Shown here: one piece after another, positions 44,078 through 51,829 of the stretch
Position numbering within the stretch: the stretch's first letter is position 1
Layout of the letters: each line of letters opens with the position of its first letter
Assembly: GCF_009498035.1 (NCBI RefSeq)
Contig: NZ_CP034550.1
Span: 3,968,001 to 4,032,000, forward strand
Direction: 5' to 3'
DNA from: Saccharothrix syringae
GTDB lineage: Bacteria > Actinomycetota > Actinomycetes > Mycobacteriales > Pseudonocardiaceae
DNA length: 64,000 bases
Notes under the pieces: model-generated
The model's database searches: none
What the model saw: the letters and a program-made list of their open reading frames with translations, nothing else
What the model was told of the DNA's origin: nothing
Program-made: the position numbers and the translations under genes

Positions 44078-44126
44078 CGGTCGATCGACGCAAGTGCTTG
44101 GCGCGGCGGAAGTTCGGTCGATCGAC
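44078..44126. promoter_or_regulatory. Two CGGTCGATCGAC palindromic sites
   Basis: CGGTCGATCGAC occurs at 44078-44089 and again at 44115-44126. Each contains the 10-base palindrome GTCGATCGAC. They lie just upstream of the esterase start (ATG at 44040) and are probably a dimeric-regulator operator. Confidence 0.55.
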
Positions 44127-44214
44127 TTATGTCGCACGTCACAGACCGGCCGGACGTGGTGGACCGGCTCGGAGGGGGAAAAGGCGTGGTGGAACCAGAA
44201 ACCGGTGAGTCAGG

Positions 44215-45201
44215 TCACGCGAGTTCGGCGCGCAGGAACGCGCCGCCCTCGGCCACGGCGGCGCGGGTGGCCGGGATGGCCTCCAGCGGCCGGAGCGAGG
44301 CGAAGTCGTGCGTGGTCCCGGCGTACCGGGTGGCGGTGGCCCGCACCCCGGCCTCGCGCAGCCGCTCGGCGTAGCGCTCGCCCTCGTCGCGCACCACGTC
44401 CGCCTCGGCGGAGACGACCAGCGTGGCCGGCAGGCCCGCCAGGTCCGCCCGCGACGCGCGCATCGGCACCGCGGTCGGTTCGTCCAGGTCCGCGGGGCGG
44501 CTCGCGTACTGCTCCCAGCACCACCGGGCCTGGCCACTGGTCAGCAGGTAGCCCTCGGCGAAGCGCCGGTGCGACGGCGTGTCGCACCGCGCGTCCGTCA
44601 GCGGGTAGTAGAGCAGCTGGGCCCGCAGCCGGGGCCCGCCGCGGCGCTTGGCCAGCATGGTCAGCGCGGTCGCCATCGTGGCACCGGCGCAGTCGCCCGC
44701 GACGGCGATCCGCGTCCCGTCCACGCCCAGGTCGGCCGCGTGCTCGACGGCCCAGGTGAGCAGGGCGTAGCACTCCTCGACGGCGACCGGGTAGCGCGCC
44801 TCGGGGACGCGGGTGTACTCCGGCACCAGGAACGCCGCGCCCGAGGCCAGCGCGAGGTCGCGCACCAGCCGCGAGTGGGTGCGGGCGTCACCGAGCATCC
44901 ACCGTCCACCGTGGACGTACAGCACGGCGGGCAGCGAGCCGGCGGCGCCGGCGGGGCGGACGTCGTGGAAGCCCACCAGCCCGGACGGGCCGACCGGGGC
45001 GACGGAGAACCGGGCCGGCGCGCGGTCGTCGTCGACCGAGTAGCCCTGCGACTCCAGCAGCGCGAGCCGCCCGTCCTCCGGGCCCAGCTCCTGCAGGTGC
45101 GGCGGCGCGGCCGAGGCGCGGACCAGCCGCGCCACCGCGGGGTCGAGCACCGGCGGCGGTTCCGGGGGCTGCGCGCCCCACCCGACCTGCTCCGATCCCA
45201 T
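44215..45201 (-). CDS. HSL-family hydrolase paralogue with Cys in place of the nucleophilic Ser
   Basis: A 328-residue paralogue of the gene to its left, colinear along its whole length. The oxyanion block is VLYVHGGRWMLGDARTHSRLV. The nucleophile elbow reads IAVAGDCAGATMATALTML, so the Ser is Cys171 and the following Gly-Gly is Gly-Ala. The acid (VVSAEADVVRDEG) and His (GTTHDFAS) are kept. A Cys nucleophile with an intact acid and His could give a thioester-forming hydrolase or acyltransferase with altered rate, or a non-catalytic protein. It starts at ATG 45201, divergent from the LuxR gene. Confidence 0.87.
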   Translation of the reverse strand: MGSEQVGWGAQPPEPPPVLDPAVARLVRASAAPPHLQELGPEDGRLALLESQGYSVDDDRAPARFSVAPVGPSGLVGFHDVRPAGAAGSLPAVLYVHGGRWMLGDARTHSRLVRDLALASGAAFLVPEYTRVPEARYPVAVEECYALLTWAVEHAADLGVDGTRIAVAGDCAGATMATALTMLAKRRGGPRLRAQLLYYPLTDARCDTPSHRRFAEGYLLTSGQARWCWEQYASRPADLDEPTAVPMRASRADLAGLPATLVVSAEADVVRDEGERYAERLREAGVRATATRYAGTTHDFASLRPLEAIPATRAAVAEGGAFLRAELA

Positions 45202-45337
45202 CGGCCTCACCTCTGACGCGGATCCTACAAGCGGTGTCGTCGAATCCACTATCGACAGCGTCACGTTTCGTTCCGCCGGCCGGGGACCGTCGGCGAGACT
45301 GGCGGGGCACCACCAGTTCCGGCCCGGGAGGACGACC

Positions 45338-48106
45338 GTGGACCTCATCGGGAGGGACGAGGAGACCCGCCGGGTCGTCGATGCCGTCGACGCCGGCCGG
45401 CACGGGCCCCGCTCGCTGCTGCTGCTCGGCGAGGCCGGCGCGGGCAAGACCAGCCTGCTCGACCTGGCCTCCGCCCGCGCCGCCGCGACCGGCCGCACCG
45501 TCCTGGCCGCGGGCGGCTGCGCGGCCGAGTCCGAGCTGTCCTTCGCCGTGCTGCACCAGCTGCTGGGCCCGCTGCTGCCCGGCGCGGGCGCCCTGCCGCC
45601 GCACCTGGGCGAGGCGGTCGCCGCCGCGTGCGGGCTCGCCGGGGTGCCCGTCGCGCCGGACCCGACCGCGCTGCGCCTGGGCGTGCTGGCCCTGCTGGGC
45701 GCCGCCGCCCGGCAGCGGCCCGTGCTGGTCACCGTGGACGACGTGCAGCTGGTCGACCGGGACACCTGCGAGGTGCTGTCGTTCGTGCTGCGCAGGCTCA
45801 CCGACGAGCGGCTGGTGGTGCTGCTCGCCGCCCGCGCCTCGGTCCGGCCGGCCCGGGTCGAGGCGACCGTGCCCGCGGTGGTGCTCGGCCCGCTGGGCGA
45901 GTCCGCCGCCGCCCGCCTGCTCGACGGGCTGCCCGACGCGCCCACCGGCCGGGCCCGGATCGACGTGCTCCAGCAGGCCGCGGGCAACCCGCTGGCGCTG
46001 GTCGAGCTGGCCCGCGCGGTCGCCTCCGGCGCCGCCCTGCCGGGCCGGGACCTGCCGCGCGGCGCCCGCCTCCGGGAGATGTTCGCCGACCGGCTCCGCG
46101 AGCTGCCCGAGGAGACCCGGCGCCTGCTGGTCTACGCCGCCGCGGCGGAGCAGGAGGACCTGGCCACCACGATGGCCGCGGCCGGCGTCGGCGACGACCT
46201 GTCGGGCTGGGCGCCCGCCGAGCGGGCCGGGCTGGTCGTGGTGGTGCGCGGCCGGGTCGGGTTCCGCCACCCGCTGGTCCGGGCCGCCGCCTACGAGGGC
46301 GCGCCCGCCGAGCTGCGGGCCCGGGCCCACCGGGACATCGCCGCGGCCGTCGTCGGCGACCCGGCCCGCCGCGCGTGGCACCTCTCCGAGGCCGCCGTCG
46401 CGCCGGACGAGGCCGTGGCGCGGGCCCTGGAGGAGACCGTCGCGCTCGCCCAGCTCCGCGGCGGCCGCTACGCCACCGCCCGCGCGCTGGAGCGGGCCGC
46501 CGAGTGCACCCCCGACCCCGGGCGGCGGGCGCGGCGCTACGCCCGGGCGGTCACCGCCGCGGACGACTTCGGCGACCCGGCGTGGATCCGCGACCTGTAC
46601 GCGCAGGTCACGCGCCTGACCACCGACCCGGACGTGCTCGGCGTGGCCGCCGCGGGCGCGGGGCACGGCCTGTCGCTGTCCGGGCACCAGCGGGAGGCGT
46701 TCGAGCTGCTGCGCGCGTCGTTGCAGGACCACCGGCCGCGCGACGGCAGCACCGCGCTCGCGCTGACCGGCGTGCTGGCCGCGGTGCGCGTCCAGTCGGG
46801 GCTGCCCGGGCACGGCGCGTCGCTGCGGGCGCTGCTCGACCGGCTCGGCGGTGACCCGCCCGGTGACCCGGCGGGCCTGGTCCCGCTGCCCGTGCGGCCC
46901 GCGATGCTGGAGAACGTGCTGGTCCAGAGCGACCCGGACGCGCACGCGAGGCGGGTGCTGGAGGACCCGGGCGCGGCCGTGCACCGGCGGCTGGACGGCC
47001 CGGTCGACGTCGCCCGCCTGCTGAGCCTGTCGTCCACGGCCTGGTTCGCCGACGAGCCCGAGGCGGCCGTCGAGGCGTTCCGGCAGGCCCGCGGGCGCGG
47101 TTCACCCGGCATGATCGTCATGTGCGTCCCGGCCCTGGCGTCCGCGATGCTCGACACGGGCCGCTGGGCGGACGCGGAGCTGCTGCTCGCCGAGGCCGCC
47201 GAACTGGCCGTCGTGCACCGGTTCCGCTACCTGGCCGCGGACGTCGCCGCGCTGCGCGGCGAGCTGGCGGCCCTGCGCGGGCAGCCGAGGCCGGTCGAGG
47301 TCCGCGCGGCGGTGGACCTCGACGAGAACCGCGCCACGCACGCCCGGCTGCTGCGCGCCGCGGGCCTGGCGGCGGCGGCCGCCGGCGACCACGAGGGCGC
47401 CTACCGCCACTTCCGCGCACTGTACGGAGTGGACGGCACGGCGCTGCACTACTTCCTGTCGCCCAGGTCGATCGCGGAGTTCGCGGCCGCCGCCCGCGCC
47501 GTGCGCGCCCGGGACGACGCGGCGGCGGTCGTGGCCGCGGTCCGGGCCGCGCAACCCGAGCGCCCCACGGCCCGGCTGCGCCTCCAGCTGCACCACGCCG
47601 ACGCCCTGGTGGCCGAGCTGGACGACCACGCGCCGCGGGCCCGGGTCGAGCGCAGCTACCGGCTGGCCGTGGTGGACCCGGCGGGGGAGCAGTGGCCGCT
47701 GGAGCGGGCGCGGGCCCGCCTGCACTACGCCCGGTGGCTGCGCGGGCAGAGCCGCCCGCTGGACGCCCACCGCGTGCTGGCCGCCGCCCGGGACACCTTC
47801 GCCCGGCTGGGTGCCACCGGCCTGGCCGACCGGGCGCGGCTGGAACTGCGCGCCGGTGGCGGCCCGGTGCCGTCGGTGTCGTCGGTGCAGTCGGTGCACG
47901 AGGCCGACCCGCTGGCGGAGCTGACCGCGCAGCAGCGGGAGGTCGTGCTGCTGGCCGCGCGCGGGCTGCGCAACCGGGAGATCGCGGAGCGGCTGTTCCT
48001 GTCGCCGCGCACGGTCGGCTCGCACCTGCACAACGCCTACCCGAAGCTGGGTGTCAGCGGGCGGCACCAGCTGCGGGAGGTGATCGGGGACCTGCCGCAG
48101 GTGTGA
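45338..48106 (+). CDS. LuxR-family regulator of the large ATP-binding (LAL) type
   Basis: A 922-residue regulator. An AAA/STAND-type ATPase at the N-terminus has Walker A GEAGAGKTS (about residues 31-39) and Walker B VLVTVDDVQL. Tetratricopeptide-like helical repeats fill the middle. A LuxR HTH is at the end (about 855-915, LTAQQREVVLLAARGLRNREIAERLFLSPRTVGSHLHNAYPKLGV). LAL regulators activate secondary metabolism or sugar use on binding an inducer and ATP. It starts with GTG after GGAGGAC and is divergent from the Cys-type hydrolase. The nearest targets are unclear. Those hydrolases or the following STAS gene are candidates. Confidence 0.92.
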   Translation: MDLIGRDEETRRVVDAVDAGRHGPRSLLLLGEAGAGKTSLLDLASARAAATGRTVLAAGGCAAESELSFAVLHQLLGPLLPGAGALPPHLGEAVAAACGLAGVPVAPDPTALRLGVLALLGAAARQRPVLVTVDDVQLVDRDTCEVLSFVLRRLTDERLVVLLAARASVRPARVEATVPAVVLGPLGESAAARLLDGLPDAPTGRARIDVLQQAAGNPLALVELARAVASGAALPGRDLPRGARLREMFADRLRELPEETRRLLVYAAAAEQEDLATTMAAAGVGDDLSGWAPAERAGLVVVVRGRVGFRHPLVRAAAYEGAPAELRARAHRDIAAAVVGDPARRAWHLSEAAVAPDEAVARALEETVALAQLRGGRYATARALERAAECTPDPGRRARRYARAVTAADDFGDPAWIRDLYAQVTRLTTDPDVLGVAAAGAGHGLSLSGHQREAFELLRASLQDHRPRDGSTALALTGVLAAVRVQSGLPGHGASLRALLDRLGGDPPGDPAGLVPLPVRPAMLENVLVQSDPDAHARRVLEDPGAAVHRRLDGPVDVARLLSLSSTAWFADEPEAAVEAFRQARGRGSPGMIVMCVPALASAMLDTGRWADAELLLAEAAELAVVHRFRYLAADVAALRGELAALRGQPRPVEVRAAVDLDENRATHARLLRAAGLAAAAAGDHEGAYRHFRALYGVDGTALHYFLSPRSIAEFAAAARAVRARDDAAAVVAAVRAAQPERPTARLRLQLHHADALVAELDDHAPRARVERSYRLAVVDPAGEQWPLERARARLHYARWLRGQSRPLDAHRVLAAARDTFARLGATGLADRARLELRAGGGPVPSVSSVQSVHEADPLAELTAQQREVVLLAARGLRNREIAERLFLSPRTVGSHLHNAYPKLGVSGRHQLREVIGDLPQV

Positions 48107-48223
48107 GGTGTTCGGTGCCGAAATGAGACGCGCACCCCGTGTCGCGCGCCCACCGAACGGGTAATGGCGGTGGAGGGCGTTCGCGGCCATGGTGGGGTGC
48201 GCGGTCGGGTGCGGAGGAGCGTC

Positions 48224-48619
48224 GTGCTGGAAGACGTCGAGGAGTCGGTGACGGTCGAGGTCGTCGAGGGTGGCGACGCGTTCGTCGCCGCCGTGCACGG
48301 TGATGTCGACGTCGACAACTTCCGGCGGGTCCGCGAGGTGCTGTTCACCTGCCTGAACCGCGGCGCCCCGGCCCTGGTGGTCGACCTCGACGACGTGGGG
48401 TTCTTCGGCTCGATGGGCATCGCCGTGCTGGTGGAGGCGAGGCAGCGGGCCGACGTGCTGGACGTCGGCTTCGCCGTGGTGGCCGGGCGGCGCGCGGTGG
48501 CCCGGCCGATCCGGGTGGCCGACATGGAGGAGCTGCTGGGGCTGCACCGCACCCTGGACGAGGCCCTGGCCGCGGTGCGCGGTGGCGGGTCGGACGGCTT
48601 CTCCTGGTGGTCGTCCTGA
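48224..48619 (+). CDS. STAS-domain anti-sigma factor antagonist (orphan)
   Basis: A 131-residue STAS protein (VEVVEGGDAFVAAVHGDVDVDNFRRVREVLF, then LVVDLDDVGFFGSMGIAVLVEARQ). Ser in FFGSMG is the expected phosphorylation site. No RsbW-like kinase is adjacent, unlike the STAS gene at 33.5 kb. The GTG start at 48224 follows GGAGGAGCG. Longer in-frame starts upstream lack a ribosome site. It converges on decayed genes. Confidence 0.85.
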   Translation: MLEDVEESVTVEVVEGGDAFVAAVHGDVDVDNFRRVREVLFTCLNRGAPALVVDLDDVGFFGSMGIAVLVEARQRADVLDVGFAVVAGRRAVARPIRVADMEELLGLHRTLDEALAAVRGGGSDGFSWWSS

Positions 48620-48740
48620 GCCCGGCGGGCGTCGTGCCGGCTCATCTCCCGGGTCAGCGCCTCGCGCCCGGCCGGGGTGATGCCCACCCGGGAGTGGGCG
48701 CTTGCCCTCGTACCCCTTCTCCACCCGGTGGTTCAGGCGG
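48620..48740 (-). pseudogene. HTH_34 winged-helix fragment
   Basis: Minus-strand pieces HRVEKGYEGKRPLP and, in a second frame, VGITPAGREALTREMSRHD match the wing and the tail (LTPAGRAAL-type) of winged-helix regulators of the HTH_34 type. A frame change near 48680 and the lack of the N-terminal helices show it is a remnant, fused to the GNAT remnant beside it. Confidence 0.5.
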
Positions 48741-49019
48741 GCATCTCGTACACGACCGCGCACCAGGGGCTCGCGGGTGGCGCGGCGCAGCAGCGCTTCC
48801 AGGGCCGCGCGGGCGTAACCGTGCCGCCGGTGCGCCGGGGTGACGCCGGTGACCCAGGCCGCGGCGGCGGGGTCCCGCTCGACCTGCCGGGCCCGCAGCC
48901 GCCACACCCCGCGCCAGTCCGGGTCCGCGAAGTACGCGGGCAGCGGCACGGGCGAGGGCTTCGAACGTGGCGCCGTCGAGGTGCACGATGCGCACTCGGG
49001 GCGCGGTGTGGTCGATCAC
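48738..49019 (-). pseudogene. GNAT acetyltransferase remnant with internal deletions
   Basis: The minus strand begins at a GTG (49019) with IDHTAPRVRIVHLDGATFEALAR. It then changes frame to PLPAYFADPDWRGVWRLRARQ and continues WVTGVTPAHRRHGYARAALEALLRRATREP. The PAHRRHGYARAAL block is the acetyl-CoA loop of a GNAT enzyme. About 15 residues are missing before PLPAYF and about 40 between WVTGV and TPAHRR compared with a full GNAT fold, and the C-terminal half is absent. Confidence 0.65.
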
Positions 49020-49322
49020 CGGGCGAGCCGGCCGTGGCCGGAGATCGTCACGCGTTCACCCGCGCGGATCCGCGTCGCCGCGATCCGGGTCCGCGGTCGT
49101 TCAAGGCCGAGCACCCGCCCGGGAACAACGCACGGAGCAACAGCGGCGGTCGTCGCGCCGGCTTTTCCCGAGGTCGTCCACATGGCCGCCTCCCGGACCA
49201 GTAGAGCACGCAAACCCCGGCCTGCCCGTGTCTTCCGTTGGGGGGCGCCGAGTTGCCGTTGACACCGGGGGACCGCCGGACCGACCACCAGCCCGTCACC
49301 GACACCCCGCCCGCGCCCGCGG
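49020..49322. other. Intergenic region without recognisable gene
   Basis: About 300 bases between the GNAT remnant and the LysR gene. I see no gene or strong hairpin. Short open frames have no family signature. Confidence 0.5.
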
Positions 49323-50216
49323 TCAGAGCGGGTTGGCGTCCGCGGCCGCGCGGACGAACTCGCGCACCCTGGCGGTCGTGTTGGTCTCCAGCCACACCGG
49401 GCCGCGGCGGATGGGCGGCGCGTCGTGGATCGGCACGTAGGCCAGGTCGGGCCGGGAGGAGTACCGGGCGGTCAGCTCCCCGACGGGCAGGACGCCACGA
49501 CCCAGCGCGACCAGCGACAGCATCTCGGGGACGGTGTTGCCGACCGGCCCCTTGGGCACCGGCCGGCCCGACGGGGTGCGCTCGGGGGTGCGGTCGCGCT
49601 TGAACGCGGCTGACGTGACCTCCGGGTACTGCACGACCGGGTGGTCGGCCAGCACTTCGAGCGACACGGACCCGGCCGCGGCGAGCGCGTGCCCCGCCGG
49701 CACCGCCAGCACCCGCCGCTCCAGCAGCAGCACCGGGCCGTTGGCCATGCCGTCGAACGGGAACGACGCGATGAGCACGTCGACGGTGCCGTCGAGCAGG
49801 CCGGAGCGGGTGTTGGCCAGGTGCGCCTCGGTGACGACCACCTCGCAGTCGGGGTGCCGCTCGGAGAACAGGGTGATCGCGCGCAGCAGCACGGGCGCGG
49901 CGGTCTCGCCGACGAACGCCACCCGCAGCCGCCCGGTCACCCCGCGCCCGGCGTCCACGGCCCGCCGCACCGCGGCCTCCACCCCGGCCACCAGCGGGCG
50001 CAGGTCGTCGGCCAGCCGCGCGCCGATGGGGGTGAGCCGCACGACCCGGCTGGTGCGCTCGAACAGCGGCGCGCCCACCCGCCGCTCCAGCTTCTTGACC
50101 ACGTGGCTGATCCGGCCGGTGGTCACGCGCAGGCGCTCGGCGGTGCGCCCGAAGTGCAGCTCCTCGGCGAGGGTCAGGAACGTCTCGACCTCGTGCCGTT
50201 CGAGCACCCGCCCCAC
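49323..50216 (-). CDS. LysR-family transcriptional regulator
   Basis: A 297-residue LysR protein. The N-terminal HTH reads FLTLAEELHFGRTAERLRVTTGRISHVVKKLERRVGAPLFERTSRVVRLTPIG. The effector domain follows (VAFVGETAAPVLLRAITLF, then VVQYPEVTSAAF). It starts with GTG at 50216 or 50207. A perfect 27-base dyad begins two bases upstream of the first. It is divergent from the DUF1801 gene, which it may control together with the VOC gene. Confidence 0.87.
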   Translation of the reverse strand: MGRVLERHEVETFLTLAEELHFGRTAERLRVTTGRISHVVKKLERRVGAPLFERTSRVVRLTPIGARLADDLRPLVAGVEAAVRRAVDAGRGVTGRLRVAFVGETAAPVLLRAITLFSERHPDCEVVVTEAHLANTRSGLLDGTVDVLIASFPFDGMANGPVLLLERRVLAVPAGHALAAAGSVSLEVLADHPVVQYPEVTSAAFKRDRTPERTPSGRPVPKGPVGNTVPEMLSLVALGRGVLPVGELTARYSSRPDLAYVPIHDAPPIRRGPVWLETNTTARVREFVRAAADANPL

Positions 50217-50218
50217 CC

Positions 50219-50245
50219 CGATCGTTGAACCCGGTTCAACGATCG
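50219..50245. promoter_or_regulatory. Perfect 13-1-13 palindrome between LysR and DUF1801 genes
   Basis: Left arm CGATCGTTGAACC (50219-50231) and right arm GGTTCAACGATCG (50233-50245) are perfect complements around one C. It abuts the LysR start codon, so occupancy should repress the LysR gene. A partial copy GATCGTTGATCCC lies near 50285. Confidence 0.8.
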
Positions 50246-50315
50246 TAGTCCGATCACGGCTTGGTCGGCGCCCGCCCGGAGGAGATCGTTGATCCCGTCG
50301 AAAGGAGCGAACCCC

Positions 50316-50669
50316 ATGACCGTCACCGACTACCTCGCCGCCCTGGACGCCCCGCTGCGCGACATCGGCGAGGAGCTGCGCGCCGTCATCGACCGGGCCC
50401 TGCCCGGCACCACCGCCGCGATGTGGCACGGCCACCCGACCTGGAGCGCCGGCGACAAGCCCGGCCGCGACCCGGTCTGCCTGGTCAAGGCCCACCGCGC
50501 CCACGTCACCTTCGGCCTGTGGCGCGGCCAGGACGTCGACGACCCGTCCGGCCGCCTCACCCCGGGCGCCAGGCGGATGGCCTCGGTCCGGCTCACCGGC
50601 ACCGGGGACGTCGACGCCGCCCTGTTCACCGCCTGGCTCCGGCAGGCCCGCGACCTGGACCGGGGGTGA
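50316..50669 (+). CDS. DUF1801 (YdhG-like) protein
   Basis: A 117-residue small protein with the frataxin-like DUF1801 fold (DYLAALDAPLRDIGEELRAVIDRALPGTTAAMWHGHPTWSAG). Functions are unknown for most members. The ATG at 50316 follows AAAGGAGCG. Its stop overlaps the start of the VOC gene (GTGA), so both form an operon divergent from the LysR gene. Confidence 0.83.
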   Translation: MTVTDYLAALDAPLRDIGEELRAVIDRALPGTTAAMWHGHPTWSAGDKPGRDPVCLVKAHRAHVTFGLWRGQDVDDPSGRLTPGARRMASVRLTGTGDVDAALFTAWLRQARDLDRG

Positions 50670-51055
50670 CCGCGGTGCGCGTCACCGGGTTCGACCACCT
50701 GGTCCTCAACGTCGCCGACGTCGACCGGGCCCTGGACTTCTACTGCGGCACGCTGGGTCTCGAACCGGTCCGCGTCGACCGCTGGCGGGCCGGCGAGGTC
50801 CCGTTCCCCTCCGCCCGGGTCAGCGCGGGCACGATCATCGACTTCGTCGCGAGGCCGCGCGGCAGCACCAACGTCGACCACCTCTGCCTGGTCGTCGAGC
50901 CCCTGGACTGGGCGGAGGTGATCCGCGCCGGCACCCTGACCGTGCTGGAGGGCCCGGTGCCGCGCTTCGGCGCCCGCGGCACCGCCACCTCGGTCTACGT
51001 CGCCGACCCCGACGGCAACACCGTGGAGCTGCGCTGGTACCCGGAGGACGCCTGA
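50666..51055 (+). CDS. VOC-family (glyoxalase-like) protein
   Basis: A 129-residue single-domain VOC protein (FDHLVLNVADVDRALDFYCGTLGLEPVRVD, then VDHLCLVVEPLDW and TSVYVADPDGNTVELRWYPE). His of FDHL, His of VDHL and Glu of VELR match the metal-ligand positions of virulence-type glyoxalases. It is small-molecule binding or isomerising. The start is GTG at 50666, overlapping the DUF1801 stop. Confidence 0.85.
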   Translation: MTAVRVTGFDHLVLNVADVDRALDFYCGTLGLEPVRVDRWRAGEVPFPSARVSAGTIIDFVARPRGSTNVDHLCLVVEPLDWAEVIRAGTLTVLEGPVPRFGARGTATSVYVADPDGNTVELRWYPEDA

Positions 51056-51117
51056 CCGGTCCGGCGCGCGGCGACGGCCCGCGTTGGGCATCCTGGGGGC
51101 GGCGGAAGGAGCGGCGC

Positions 51118-51522
51118 GTGGGCGTGGGCAGGCCGGTGAAGCGGGTGGCCGTGCTGGTGGCGGGCGGGCTGCTGCTCGTCGTCGGGGTGGCGCTGCTGGT
51201 GCTGCCCGGACCGGGGCTGCTGCTGGTGCTCGCGGGCCTGCTCGTGCTGGCCTCGGAGTTCCCGGCGCTGGAGCGGTACGTGGACCCGGTGCGCGACCGG
51301 GCCATGAAAGCGGCGGAGGACAGCGTGGCCTCGCCGCTGCGCATCGCCGGTTCGGTGGCCGCCGGCCTGCTGCTGATCGCGGCGGGCGTGGTGTGGGGCG
51401 TGGTGGACTCGCTGCCGATGAGCGGCTGGAGCACCGGGTCGAGCCTGGTCCTGTCCGGCCTGGTCCTGCTCGCGCTGCTGGTCTGGAGCTACCGCCGGAC
51501 CCGGCGCCCGACCTCGCGGTGA
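51118..51522 (+). CDS. PGPGW-family transmembrane protein
   Basis: A 134-residue membrane protein with four helices. VLVAGGLLLVVGVALLVLPGPGLLLVLAGLLVLASEFPALE carries the PGPG motif that defines the family, followed by a soluble stretch and two further helices (about 78-95, 105-122). The family is uncharacterised and common in actinomycetes. The GTG start is at 51118. An unexplained coding-like stretch overlaps its end and runs to the epoxide hydrolase gene. Confidence 0.85.
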   Translation: MGVGRPVKRVAVLVAGGLLLVVGVALLVLPGPGLLLVLAGLLVLASEFPALERYVDPVRDRAMKAAEDSVASPLRIAGSVAAGLLLIAAGVVWGVVDSLPMSGWSTGSSLVLSGLVLLALLVWSYRRTRRPTSR

Positions 51523-51538
51523 CCGGCCCGCCACCCCG

Positions 51539-51829
51539 GTCGACGTCCGCCGCGACCAGTGGGAGTTCGCCGCGACCGCGGTCCGGGACATCGCGCACGG
51601 CCCGTCCGCGCCCCGGCCCGTCCGCGCCCCGACCCGACGGTGCCCCGACCCGACCGCGCCCCGCCCCGACCGCGCTCCGCCCCGACCGCGTCCCGACCCG
51701 ACCGCGTCCCGACCCGACCCGACCGCGCCCCGACCGCGCCGAGGCCGCCCGGTGCCTGGCCAACCGGAGCGCGACCTGTGCCGGGCCGAAGCCCGGGCCC
51801 TGCTCGTCGAACTGGAGCTGAAGTGGTGA
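51539..51829 (+). pseudogene. Coding-like fragment with expanded Pro/Arg/Asp repeat
   Basis: One frame is open from about 51421 to the TGA at 51827-51829, and within it VDVRRDQWEFAATAVRDIAHG and ERDLCRAEARALLVELELKW look like real protein ends. Between them is a low-complexity tract (about 51602-51735) of CCGACCGCG/CCCGAC units coding Pro, Arg and Asp. No start codon is found in this frame, so it may be a decayed gene. Its stop overlaps the epoxide hydrolase GTG (GTGA), as in coupled genes. Confidence 0.4.
51602..51735. repeat. GC-rich degenerate tandem repeat CCGACCGCGYCCCGAC
   Basis: About eight degenerate copies of a 12-17 base unit built from CCCGAC and CGACCGCG. It lies inside the coding-like fragment before the epoxide hydrolase. 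Copy number may vary between strains. Confidence 0.65.

Noticed and set aside
51559..51825. Extension of the epoxide hydrolase by 89 residues through the repeat
   Set aside because: The family EHN domain begins at PVTPFRIDIPEADL and the added residues are low-complexity, so GTG at 51826 is the better start.
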